DNA of 64,000 bases from JANSYP01 sp039184415. GTDB lineage: Bacteria > Pseudomonadota > Alphaproteobacteria > Rhodobacterales > Rhodobacteraceae. The translations under genes were made by a program, and so were the position numbers. Positions 53,890 through 61,464 of this stretch are shown here, piece after piece. Positions within the stretch are counted from its first letter, which is position 1; each line of letters starts with the position of its first letter. Location of the stretch: NCBI GenBank assembly GCA_039184415.1, contig JBCDBB010000001.1, forward strand, positions 1 through 64,000, written 5' to 3'. Under the pieces are notes generated by a model, which was not told the DNA's origin, did no database searches, and saw only the letters and a list, made by a program, of their open reading frames with translations.

Positions 53890-54461
53890 CCCCTCGATGC
53901 ACGCACCCTCCCGTTGGTCCAGCGGCCAAGGCAGCCACGCGCCACCGCACCGTGCTGCCCCGTCTGCGGACGGAGCGGCTGGTGCTGCGCGCGCCGGAAC
54001 TGACCGACCTGCCGCTCTGGACCGCGATCTGCACCGGCGACGAGTCCGCGCTGGTCGGTGGTCCGATGAACGCGCAAGCCGCGTGGGAGGCGTTCTGCGT
54101 CTATGTCGCGGGCTGGAGCCTCCATGGCCATGGGCTCTGGGCGGTGGAACGGCGCGATACCGGCGCGCTGGTGGGGTTCGTCATGCTGGGCCTCGAATGG
54201 GAGGATCTGGAGCCGGAACTGGGCTGGATGCTCGCCCCGGAAGCCCGCGGGCAGGGGTTTGGCGCCGAGGCCGCGATGGCCGCCCGGAACCATGCCATGA
54301 CGCTCTTCGGACGCGGCGGCTGTGTCAGCTATGTCGCTGCCGACAATCCCCGTTCCGCCCGGCTCGCCGCCGCCATCGGCGCCCGACGTGATGCCGACGC
54401 GGAAGCCGGGCTTCCCGACGGCACCCAGGTCTGGCGCCACGGACCGGAGGCCGCGGCATGA
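53886..54461 (+). CDS. GNAT acetyltransferase, copy 1 of 4
   Basis: 191 residues. RimJ/RimL-type GNAT: LRTERLVLRAPELTDLPLWT at the N-terminus, ELGWMLAPEARGQGFGAEAA (acetyl-CoA-binding motif A, R/QxxGxG type) and SYVAADNPRSARLAAAIGAR. A short extension precedes the usual start. It overlaps ffh and the next GNAT gene by ATGA. Confidence 0.92.
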   Translation: MTPRCTHPPVGPAAKAATRHRTVLPRLRTERLVLRAPELTDLPLWTAICTGDESALVGGPMNAQAAWEAFCVYVAGWSLHGHGLWAVERRDTGALVGFVMLGLEWEDLEPELGWMLAPEARGQGFGAEAAMAARNHAMTLFGRGGCVSYVAADNPRSARLAAAIGARRDADAEAGLPDGTQVWRHGPEAAA

Positions 54462-54973
54462 GCGAGGCGATCCTGACCACGGACCGGCTTCGCCTGCGCC
54501 GGCCCACGCCGCGGGATCTGGACGGGTTCATGGCCTTCGCGCGCTCCCAGCGAGCACGGCATACCTTCTTTGCCGATAGCGATGCCTCCGCTTGGAACAG
54601 CTTCTGCCTCGTTCTGGCGCATTGGGATCTGCGCGGCTACGGCCTCTTTTCGGTAACCGCCCGGGACGACGATACCTGCCTCGGCATGATCGGCCCCTTC
54701 TATCCCGAAGGCTGGGCCGAACCCGAGCTCGGCTGGCTGCTCTGGCCCCAGGCGGAAGGCAAGGGCATCGCCCATGAGGCCGCCCTGGCCGCCCGCGGCT
54801 ATATCTTTGACGTGCTCGCCTGGGACGGGGCCGTCAGCTACATCGGCGAAGACAACAGCCGCTCCATCGCCCTGGCCGAACGTCTCGGTGCCCGTTGGGA
54901 CGAAAGCGCCGTTACCCGCTCCAAGGCGTGCCGGGTCTACCGCCACCCCGCGCGGACGGAGCGCGCCGCATGA
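54458..54973 (+). CDS. GNAT acetyltransferase, copy 2 of 4
   Basis: 171 residues, paralogous to its neighbours: EAILTTDRLRLRRPTPRDLD, ELGWLLWPQAEGKGIAHEAA and SYIGEDNSRSIALAERLGAR. It is closest to copy 3 by eye (shared SQRAR, CLVLAHWDLRGYG-type segment). ATGA overlaps on both sides. Confidence 0.92.
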   Translation: MSEAILTTDRLRLRRPTPRDLDGFMAFARSQRARHTFFADSDASAWNSFCLVLAHWDLRGYGLFSVTARDDDTCLGMIGPFYPEGWAEPELGWLLWPQAEGKGIAHEAALAARGYIFDVLAWDGAVSYIGEDNSRSIALAERLGARWDESAVTRSKACRVYRHPARTERAA

Positions 54974-55497
54974 CCGAGGCCATCCTCACAACAGAGCGCC
55001 TGCGCCTGCGCCGCCCCGGCCCGCAGGACCTTGAGGGGTACCGTCGCTTCGTGCGTTCCCAGCGCGCGCGCTATTTTTACTTCGCCAAGAACGACGAAGA
55101 AGCTTGGCGGCTTTTCTGCATTGAACTGGCCCATTGGGACCTGCGCGGTTTCGGCATGTTCGCCATCACCACCCACGAGGACGACAACTGCCTCGGCCTT
55201 GTCGGCCACTGGTATCCCGAGGGCTGGATCGAACGCGAAATCGGCTGGCTCCTCTGGCCCGAGGCCGAGGGCAAGGGCTATGGGTTCGAGGCCGCCCGCG
55301 CCTGCGTCGACTTCGCCTTTGACGTGCTCGCATGGGACACCGCCGTCAGCTATATCGAAGAGGGCAATACCCGCTCCTTCGCACTCGCCGAAAAGCTCGG
55401 CGCCTATTGGGACGAGGCCGCGACCACCCGCGCGGCGGACCTGCGGGTTTATCGGCACCCCCACCCATCCGAGCGTCCCGAGGAGGGCTCGGCATGA
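54970..55497 (+). CDS. GNAT acetyltransferase, copy 3 of 4
   Basis: 175 residues: EAILTTERLRLRRPGPQDLE, EIGWLLWPEAEGKGYGFEAA, SYIEEGNTRSFALAEKLGAY. The start at 54970 overlaps the previous stop as ATGA; an upstream in-frame ATG lies inside copy 2 and is not conserved. Very similar to copy 2, consistent with tandem duplication. Confidence 0.92.
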   Translation: MTEAILTTERLRLRRPGPQDLEGYRRFVRSQRARYFYFAKNDEEAWRLFCIELAHWDLRGFGMFAITTHEDDNCLGLVGHWYPEGWIEREIGWLLWPEAEGKGYGFEAARACVDFAFDVLAWDTAVSYIEEGNTRSFALAEKLGAYWDEAATTRAADLRVYRHPHPSERPEEGSA

Positions 55498-56024
55498 CGG
55501 CGCCCGTGCTCACCACCGAGCGTCTGACCCTCGGCCCGCTCCTGCCGGAGCATACCGATCCGGTCGCGGCCTTCTACAGCTCCGAGCGCACGGACTTTGT
55601 GGGCGGACGCAAAACGCCCGAGATGGCCTGGCGCCATTTCGCAACCGAGATCGGCCACTGGACGCTGCGCGGCTACGGCAATTTCGCCGTGACCGAAACC
55701 GCGACCGGCCAGCTCGTCGGTCTGGTAGGCCCCTGGTTCCCTTACGGTTGGCCGGAACCCGAGATCGGCTGGATGCTGCTCGACGGGTTCGAAGGCCGCG
55801 GTTTCGCGACCGAAGCGGCCGAACGCGCCCGCGCCTGGGCTTACGACACGCTCGGCTGGACCACGGCCATCAGCCTGATCTCCCCGGGCAACGGGCCCTC
55901 GGCCGCGGTTGCCCAGCGTCTCGGCGCCTGGCTCGAGAAGGAAACCGAGCATGAGCGCTTCGGACCGATGCAGATCTGGCGCCATCCCGGCCCGAATGCG
56001 CTGCGCGCAGGAGACGGTCAATGA
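55494..56024 (+). CDS. GNAT acetyltransferase, copy 4 of 4
   Basis: 176 residues: APVLTTERLTLGPLLPEHTD, EIGWMLLDGFEGRGFATEAA, SLISPGNGPSAAVAQRLGAW. More divergent than copies 2 and 3, and shares FVGGxxxxxMAWRxF with copy 1. It overlaps copy 3 by ATGA and is followed by 200 bases before the chorismate mutase gene. Confidence 0.92.
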   Translation: MTAPVLTTERLTLGPLLPEHTDPVAAFYSSERTDFVGGRKTPEMAWRHFATEIGHWTLRGYGNFAVTETATGQLVGLVGPWFPYGWPEPEIGWMLLDGFEGRGFATEAAERARAWAYDTLGWTTAISLISPGNGPSAAVAQRLGAWLEKETEHERFGPMQIWRHPGPNALRAGDGQ

Positions 56025-56157
56025 TCCCCCTCGGCGACGCCCTAATCCTAATCGCTTCCGATCAGATCGCGCCGGCACGCGCCGCGTACCGGAATACACG
56101 CGGGTCAGGGCAAGGCGCCGATACGGGGGCCGGTCAACAGGACGGTCTGCAAATTCC

Positions 56158-56190
56158 ACCGACGCAATACCGACGCGATACCGACGCGTT
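56158..56190. repeat. Three tandem copies of an 11-mer
   Basis: ACCGACGCAAT, ACCGACGCGAT and ACCGACGCGTT are adjacent, 34 bases before the chorismate mutase start. They fall in the only sizeable gap of the ffh-rpmE block and could mark an operator or promoter. Confidence 0.8.
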
Positions 56191-56223
56191 GCAGACAGCG
56201 CCAAAACCCCACCGGAGGCCCCG

Positions 56224-56520
56224 ATGACCGATGTAGCCACCCGGGCCGCGGAGCTCCTCAAAGACCACCGAGAGAGTATCGACCGGCTCGATGCGATCCT
56301 CGTCTACACGCTCGGCGAGCGCTTCAAACACACCCAGGCCGTGGGTCAGCTGAAGGCGCAGCACGACCTGCCGCCGTCGGACCCGGCACGCGAGGCGGCA
56401 CAGATCGCGCGGCTCGAAGACCTCGCCCGCCGCGCCGATCTGGATCCCGATTTTGCCAAGAAATTCCTGGGCTTCATCATCGAGGAAGTCATCCGTCACC
56501 ACCGTCAACACCAATCGTAG
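56224..56520 (+). CDS. Chorismate mutase (AroQ type)
   Basis: 98 residues, all helical: LKDHRESIDRLDAILVYTLG, ERFKHTQAVGQLKAQHDLPP, and ARREAAQ-type middle then FLGFIIEEVIRHHRQHQ. It converts chorismate to prephenate for Phe and Tyr. It starts at ATG 56224, because the frame upstream belongs to the repeat-bearing gap. rpsP follows after 44 bases. Monofunctional, without a dehydratase domain. Confidence 0.9.
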   Translation: MTDVATRAAELLKDHRESIDRLDAILVYTLGERFKHTQAVGQLKAQHDLPPSDPAREAAQIARLEDLARRADLDPDFAKKFLGFIIEEVIRHHRQHQS

Positions 56521-56564
56521 GGCGGGGTTCACCCCGCCACCCCGCCATTCAAAGGAGACACCAA

Positions 56565-56960
56565 ATGGCCATGAAACTTCGCCTCGCCCGAGGCGGTTCC
56601 AAGAAACGCCCCTTCTACCGCATCGTTGCAGCCGACAGCCGGATGCCCCGCGACGGCCGCTATATCGAGAAGCTCGGCACCTATAACCCCCTGTTGCCAA
56701 AGGATAGTGAAGACCGGGTCAAGATGGACCTGGAGCGCGTCCAGTACTGGCTCGGCCAAGGCGCCACTCCGACCGACCGCGTGAGCCGCATGCTCGAGGC
56801 CGCAGGCGTCCTGACGGCCAAGACCCGCGCCAACCCCAAGAAGGGCGAGCCCGGTCAGAAGGCCAAGGACCGCGCCGAAGAGAAGGCAGCGAAATCGGCC
56901 GAGGCCACGGAAGCACCCGCCGAGGCCGAAGCGCCTGCAGAGGAGGCCGCGGCGGAGTAA
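56565..56960 (+). CDS. rpsP: 30S ribosomal protein S16
   Basis: 131 residues. The conserved body (MKLRLARGGSKKRPFYRIVA, KLGTYNPLLP) is followed by a roughly 45-residue Ala/Glu/Lys-rich extension not found in E. coli S16 (82 residues), as often seen in alphaproteobacteria. AAAGGAG precedes the ATG. Confidence 0.97.
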   Translation: MAMKLRLARGGSKKRPFYRIVAADSRMPRDGRYIEKLGTYNPLLPKDSEDRVKMDLERVQYWLGQGATPTDRVSRMLEAAGVLTAKTRANPKKGEPGQKAKDRAEEKAAKSAEATEAPAEAEAPAEEAAAE

Positions 56961-56993
56961 TCCGCCCGGTCCGGCAATTGCCGGGAGCATGCG

Positions 56994-57146
56994 ATGATCC
57001 GGCTCCTCATCTGGGTAGCGATCTTCGGCTGCGGTCTCTGGGCCGGGGCGGAGTATGAACGCACTGCGCATATCGACCGCTGCCTGAACGCCGGCGGCGC
57101 GATCGACGGGCGCGGCCTCTGCCTGGGGCTCGCGGCCGGTGGTTGA
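56994..57146 (+). CDS. Small membrane protein between rpsP and rimM
   Basis: 50 codons from ATG 56994, with GGGAG about seven bases upstream. One hydrophobic helix (MIRLLIWVAIFGCGLWAGAE) is followed by a polar part with Cys30 and Cys43 (YERTAHIDRCLNAGGAIDGR). Its TGA overlaps the rimM GTG start by eight bases, suggesting translational coupling. Family not recognised. It could be a chance frame, but position, site and overlap favour a gene. Confidence 0.6.
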   Translation: MIRLLIWVAIFGCGLWAGAEYERTAHIDRCLNAGGAIDGRGLCLGLAAGG

Positions 57147-57651
57147 GCGGGTCTGTGTCGGTGCGCTTGCAGGCGCGTTCGGGGTGCGCGGCGAGGTCCG
57201 GCTGAAAAGCTTCTGCGCGCCCGCTGAAGCCATCGCGGACTATGCACCGCTCAGCACCGAAGACGGCGCGAGGAACTTCACTGTCAGACTGACCGGTCAG
57301 GCCAAGGGCGCGCTCACCGCACGCCTCGGCGGCATCGCCAACAAGGAGGCCGCCGACGCATTGCGCGGAACGCGGCTTTATGCGCCGCGCGACCGGCTTC
57401 CCACCCTGCCCGAAGATGAGTTCTACCATACCGATCTCATCGGTCTGACCGTTCTCGACACCGGTGGGCGCAACCTCGGCAAGATCCGGGCGGTACATGA
57501 TCATGGAGCGGGCGATCTGCTGGAGGTGCATGGGCCGGGGTTGAAGGGCACGGTACTGCTGCCCTTCACCAAGGACGCGGTGCCCACCGTGGATATCGCC
57601 GGGGGACGCGTTGTGGCGGACCCGCCGGATGGGCTGTTTCCAGATGAGTGA
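57139..57651 (+). CDS. rimM: 16S rRNA processing protein RimM
   Basis: 170 residues from GTG 57139: VCVGALAGAFGVRGEVRLKS (N-terminal barrel) and a PRC-barrel C-terminus (YHTDLIGLTVLDTGGRNLGK, GTVLLPFTKDAVPTVDIAGG). It binds S19 and helps mature the 30S head. It overlaps both the small ORF and trmD. Confidence 0.95.
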   Translation: MVERVCVGALAGAFGVRGEVRLKSFCAPAEAIADYAPLSTEDGARNFTVRLTGQAKGALTARLGGIANKEAADALRGTRLYAPRDRLPTLPEDEFYHTDLIGLTVLDTGGRNLGKIRAVHDHGAGDLLEVHGPGLKGTVLLPFTKDAVPTVDIAGGRVVADPPDGLFPDE

Positions 57652-58507
57652 GAACCGCTCCCACGGGCGCAAGGCGATCCGGGCAACGGCGACGCCACGC
57701 TCGCTGATGACCGACCGGCCGGAGCTCGCCGGCGCCTGGACCGCCCAAGTGATCACGCTCTTTCCAGAGCTCTTTCCCGGCGTGCTCGGAGCCTCGCTGA
57801 CCGGTAAGGCGCTAAGCGACGGGCTCTGGAGCCTTGAGGCGATCGATCTGCGCTGTTTCGGCGAAGGGCGACACCGAAATGTCGATGACACACCCTTTGG
57901 TGGTGGGGCCGGCATGGTCCTGCGCCCGGACGTCATGGGCCGCGCCATCACCGCCGCGCGTCGCAGCGCACCCGCCCTCCTACCGCTGGTCTATCTTTCG
58001 CCCCGTGGGGTGCCCTTTTCCCAGGCGGCCGCACGCCGGTTCGCGGAGGGTCCCGGTATCACCCTGATCTGCGGGCGTTTCGAGGGGCTGGACGAACGCG
58101 TGATCCAAGCGTTTGGCATTGAAGAGATCTCCCTGGGGGATTTCGTCCTCACCGGCGGCGAGATCGCAGCGCAGGCCTTGATCGACGCGTCGGTGCGACT
58201 TATACCCCGCGTGCTGGGGAATCAGGCCAGTCTGGATGAGGAATCCTTCTCCGCCGGGCTTCTTGAGCACCCCCAATATACGAAACCCGCCGACTGGGAG
58301 GGCCGCAATGTGCCCGACATTCTCCTGTCGGGACACCACGGCAAGATAGCCGACTGGCGGCGGGAGATGGCCGAGAGGCTGACGAAGGAACGCCGCCCCG
58401 ATCTCTGGCGGGCATATTGCGCGCGTCGCGATATGGACCCGATGGAAGACCAAGAGCTCTCGGCGCAGCCCCATGATGCGGGAAATACCCGCGCAGACAA
58501 AGGATAG
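57644..58507 (+). CDS. trmD: tRNA (guanine-N1)-methyltransferase
   Basis: 287 residues from ATG 57644, overlapping the rimM end by eight bases; ATG 57707 is an alternative that would remove an extension of about 21 residues. SPOUT-fold signatures: VITLFPELFPGVLGASLTGK, FGEGRHRNVDDTPFGGGAGM, LICGRFEGLDERVIQAFGIE and GDFVLTGGEIAAQALIDA. It makes m1G37 in tRNA and prevents frameshifting. Confidence 0.96.
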   Translation: MSENRSHGRKAIRATATPRSLMTDRPELAGAWTAQVITLFPELFPGVLGASLTGKALSDGLWSLEAIDLRCFGEGRHRNVDDTPFGGGAGMVLRPDVMGRAITAARRSAPALLPLVYLSPRGVPFSQAAARRFAEGPGITLICGRFEGLDERVIQAFGIEEISLGDFVLTGGEIAAQALIDASVRLIPRVLGNQASLDEESFSAGLLEHPQYTKPADWEGRNVPDILLSGHHGKIADWRREMAERLTKERRPDLWRAYCARRDMDPMEDQELSAQPHDAGNTRADKG

Positions 58508-58512
58508 ATGCG

Positions 58513-58905
58513 ATGGATTTGATCGCTCAGCTCGAGGCGGAGCAGGTTGCTGCCCTCGGCAAGGACATCCCGGACTTCAAGGCCGGCGACACTGTGCGCG
58601 TCGGCTACAAAGTGACCGAAGGTACCCGCACCCGGGTGCAGAACTACGAGGGCGTGTGCATCGCGCGCAAGAATGGCGATGGCATCGCCGGGTCCTTCAC
58701 AGTGCGCAAGATCAGCTTCGGCGAAGGCGTCGAACGGGTATTTCCGCTCTATTCCACCAATATCGACAGCATCACCGTGGTACGCCGCGGCAAGGTCCGC
58801 CGGGCCAAGCTCTACTACCTGCGCGCCCGCCGCGGGAAATCCGCGCGGATCGCCGAACAGACGAATTACAAGCCCAAGGCCGCCCCTGCCGGCGCCGAGG
58901 CCTGA
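58513..58905 (+). CDS. rplS: 50S ribosomal protein L19
   Basis: 130 residues: MDLIAQLEAEQVAALGKDIP, FKAGDTVRVGYKVTEGTRTR, TVRKISFGEGVERVFPLYST. It lies at the subunit interface. It starts five bases after trmD and ends 11 bases before rpmE. Confidence 0.97.
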   Translation: MDLIAQLEAEQVAALGKDIPDFKAGDTVRVGYKVTEGTRTRVQNYEGVCIARKNGDGIAGSFTVRKISFGEGVERVFPLYSTNIDSITVVRRGKVRRAKLYYLRARRGKSARIAEQTNYKPKAAPAGAEA

Positions 58906-58916
58906 GGAGCATCGCA

Positions 58917-59138
58917 ATGAAAAAGGATATCCACCCCGACTATCACGTCATCGATGTGAAGATGACCGACGGCACAGTCGTCCAGATGCGCTCGACCTAT
59001 GGCAGCGAGGGCGACACGCTGGCGCTCGATATCGACCCGTCCGCGCATCCGGCCTGGACCGGCGGCAATGCCAAACTGCTGGACACCGGCGGTCGCGTTT
59101 CCAAGTTCAAGAAGAAATACGAAGGTCTCGGGTTCTAG
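58917..59138 (+). CDS. rpmE: 50S ribosomal protein L31
   Basis: 73 residues: MKKDIHPDYHVIDVKMTDG, STYGSEGDTLALDIDPSAHP, GGRVSKFKKKYEGLGF. It has none of the zinc-binding Cys of the C+ type, so it is a Cys-free L31. GAGGAGC precedes the ATG. Last gene of the ribosomal block. Confidence 0.95.
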   Translation: MKKDIHPDYHVIDVKMTDGTVVQMRSTYGSEGDTLALDIDPSAHPAWTGGNAKLLDTGGRVSKFKKKYEGLGF

Positions 59139-59164
59139 AGAGCGCCAGGATTCTCCGAGGAAAT

Positions 59165-59188
59165 CGCCGCCCGTTTGGGCGGCGTTTT
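59165..59188 (+). terminator. Rho-independent terminator of the trmD-rplS-rpmE block
   Basis: CGCCGCCC, GTTT loop, GGGCGGCG and TTTT form a perfect eight-pair stem 26 bases after the rpmE stop. Confidence 0.9.
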
Positions 59189-59192
59189 GCTG

Positions 59193-60044
59193 TCACGCCG
59201 GTTTTCTGTGTCGTCTGCCCGCCACTGCCAGAGCGCCGAGCGCTGGAGACAACAGCAGCAGACCAGCCGGAAGCGGAACAGGCGACACCGCCACCACGTC
59301 GACCTCTATGTCGAACGCGCCCCGGATGCCGCTGAACATGTCGAAAAGGCCGGGGCCGGCAAGACCGGTATCCTCGATCACACCGGCTGCTGTCGGCGGC
59401 AACAGATCAAGCAAGGGATCTCGCATTGCGGCAAACGCTCCGTCCGCAGCGTAAGTCAGCTCCGCGCGTCCGATCGCGTCGGTCAACGTCGACCCGGGAT
59501 CCAGATCGTAGCTGCCGCTGATTATTCCGGCCGGGAGAAAGCCGGTTCCAGCCTCGATGATCGTGAACCGGCCGGAGCTTGCGGCCAGAACCGCCACGAC
59601 CCTGTCCACCGGAGCCAGCGCGAGAAGATCATCCGGCGTGGCTCCTGGGAGGAAGAAGGTGGCCGCAAAGACCTCAAGCGGCGTCTGAGCATTCAGCCTG
59701 TCAAGCACATCGACCCGCAGCACGTCCGGGGCAGTCGGAAAGGGATTCAAGAAGATCGCTTCCAGGGACCTCGCTACGATCCTGACATCGACCGTGTAGT
59801 CAGCCCGCCCGGACGGCAAATCCAGCAAGTAGTCGAAATCGAGCTCCGCTGCCGCGCCCGGCGCGAAGGTTGTCGGGTCCAGAGGTCCGCTTTCGTCCGG
59901 ATCGATCTCTAGACTGATGTCGGTCACCACCAGATCGAGCGCGACATCGAGGGTTTTCGTTCCGACCACCGTCGCATTTGCTGAGCCTGTAGTACCGAGT
60001 AGCGCGATACATGCGCCAATCGTTAGGGAATTACGCCAAAACAT
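59193..60044 (-). CDS. Exported protein with VPLPA-CTERM sorting signal
   Basis: 283 residues. Signal peptide (MFWRNSLTIGACIALLGTTG to SANA), a beta-rich body (VVTDISLEIDPDESGPLDP), and a C-terminal tripartite signal: VPLPAG, a hydrophobic helix (LLLLSPALGALAVAG) and RRHRKPA. This is the VPLPA-CTERM form of the PEP-CTERM/exosortase system. No exosortase gene is in the window. The body is not similar to any domain that I know. Confidence 0.85.
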   Translation of the reverse strand: MFWRNSLTIGACIALLGTTGSANATVVGTKTLDVALDLVVTDISLEIDPDESGPLDPTTFAPGAAAELDFDYLLDLPSGRADYTVDVRIVARSLEAIFLNPFPTAPDVLRVDVLDRLNAQTPLEVFAATFFLPGATPDDLLALAPVDRVVAVLAASSGRFTIIEAGTGFLPAGIISGSYDLDPGSTLTDAIGRAELTYAADGAFAAMRDPLLDLLPPTAAGVIEDTGLAGPGLFDMFSGIRGAFDIEVDVVAVSPVPLPAGLLLLSPALGALAVAGRRHRKPA

Positions 60045-60178
60045 CTTGAATTCACCAATTTATTGCCAACTCTAGTACAATAAATCGCGATATCTTACGA
60101 CTTCCCGAAGAGCCATTTCGACCTCGACACCCTATGGAAGGCCGGTACGTTTGCGCCGCAGAGCACGGTCGCCGACGT

Positions 60179-60424
60179 TCAGTCCTTGGTGCCCATCCCC
60201 ATGAAGCCCGGCATCTTCATCAGCTCGGCCATCCAGTCGGCATTGCCGCTTGCAGCCTTGATCCAGGCCTGGATCATGCCTTCTGGCGTCAGCTGATCCA
60301 TATGCTCCTCCATCTTGGCGTTCATGCGCGCCAGCCAGAGCTCCTGCAGCGGCCGGACATCGGGCAGCCCGAGCAGATCGCGCGCCTCCATCGGCGTCAT
60401 ATCGATATCGACCTTGATCTTCAT
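60179..60424 (-). CDS. DUF6489-type small conserved protein
   Basis: 81 residues from ATG 60424, with GGAG about ten bases upstream: MKIKVDIDMTPMEARDLLGL, PLQELWLARMNAKMEEHM, TPEGMIQAWIKAASGNADWM. Met-rich C-terminus. It is a conserved alphaproteobacterial protein of unknown function, divergent from mipZ. Confidence 0.75.
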   Translation of the reverse strand: MKIKVDIDMTPMEARDLLGLPDVRPLQELWLARMNAKMEEHMDQLTPEGMIQAWIKAASGNADWMAELMKMPGFMGMGTKD

Positions 60425-60470
60425 CGAGTGAACTCCATCCGTTTCGCCATTGGCGCACAATAACTGGCTG

Positions 60471-60479
60471 TTATCCACA
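60471..60479 (+). promoter_or_regulatory. Perfect DnaA box upstream of mipZ
   Basis: TTATCCACA, the strong consensus 9-mer. A second, weaker site (CAATCCACA, 60482-60490) follows at 11-base spacing. It lies between the divergent DUF6489 gene and mipZ. Confidence 0.6.
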
Positions 60480-60629
60480 GACAATCCACACACTGCGCCG
60501 AAACCGCGCGTTGCTGCGGGTGTGCCGCACGACCTTCGGCGCGAGAACCGCTTCCCATCCGCAGAACCACAACATATAGTCGTTCCAATTGGGCGCTTCC
60601 GCCGTTTATCGTGTGATCGACTATCCGCC

Positions 60630-61439
60630 ATGGCCCATATAATCGTCATCGGGAACGAAAAGGGCGGCTCGGGGAAATCCACAACCACGATGCATCTGGG
60701 TACCGCGCTGGCCCGTATGGGCCACCGGGTCGGCGGGCTCGACCTCGACCTGCGCCAGCGCAGCTTTGGCCGCTATGTCGAAAACCGCGTGGCCTATTGC
60801 CGGCGGGAGGGGATCGATCTTGCCGTTCCGCGCTATCTCCCCCTGCCTGAGATTGACCCCGACAGCTTGGCCGAGGGTCAGAACATCTATGACGTCCGGC
60901 TCGACGCGGCGGTCTCGGAGCTGGAAAACGCCGTCGACTTCCTGCTGATCGACTGTCCGGGCAGCCACACGCGCCTCAGCCAGATGGCCCATAGCCTCGC
61001 CGATACGCTCATCACACCGCTCAATGACAGCTTCATCGATTTCGACCTTCTGGCCCGCCATGATCCCGAAACCGGCAAGATCACGGGCCCTTCGGTCTAT
61101 GCGGAGATGGTCTGGAATGCACGCCAGCTCCGCGCCCGCGCCGGCCTGAAGCCCATCGATTGGATCGTGCTGCGCAACCGCATGGGCAGCCAGCAGATGC
61201 ACAACAAGCGCAAGGTGGGCGAAGCGTTGCAGGAACTGTCCAGACGCATCGGCTTCCGCGTGGCTCCGGGCTTCTCAGAACGTGTGATCTTTCGCGAGCT
61301 GTTCCCGCGCGGGCTGACACTGCTCGATCTGCGCGATGTCGGCGTCACAGGTTTGAGCATGTCGAACATCGCGGCGCGCCAGGAGGTCCGCGATCTGGTC
61401 AATGAACTGAACCTGCCGGACGTCCGCGCGAATTTCTGA
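60630..61439 (+). CDS. mipZ: Division-plane positioning ATPase MipZ
   Basis: 269 residues from ATG 60630. ParA-like, with deviant Walker A GNEKGGSGKSTTTMHLGTAL, DLDLRQRSFGRYVENR and LIDCPGSHTRLSQMAHSLAD. MipZ forms a gradient from the ParB-bound origin and blocks FtsZ assembly away from mid-cell. The frame upstream of 60630 has no family character. Monocistronic. Confidence 0.95.
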   Translation: MAHIIVIGNEKGGSGKSTTTMHLGTALARMGHRVGGLDLDLRQRSFGRYVENRVAYCRREGIDLAVPRYLPLPEIDPDSLAEGQNIYDVRLDAAVSELENAVDFLLIDCPGSHTRLSQMAHSLADTLITPLNDSFIDFDLLARHDPETGKITGPSVYAEMVWNARQLRARAGLKPIDWIVLRNRMGSQQMHNKRKVGEALQELSRRIGFRVAPGFSERVIFRELFPRGLTLLDLRDVGVTGLSMSNIAARQEVRDLVNELNLPDVRANF

Positions 61440-61464
61440 GCGCGCCGGCGACCAGCGCCATGTA

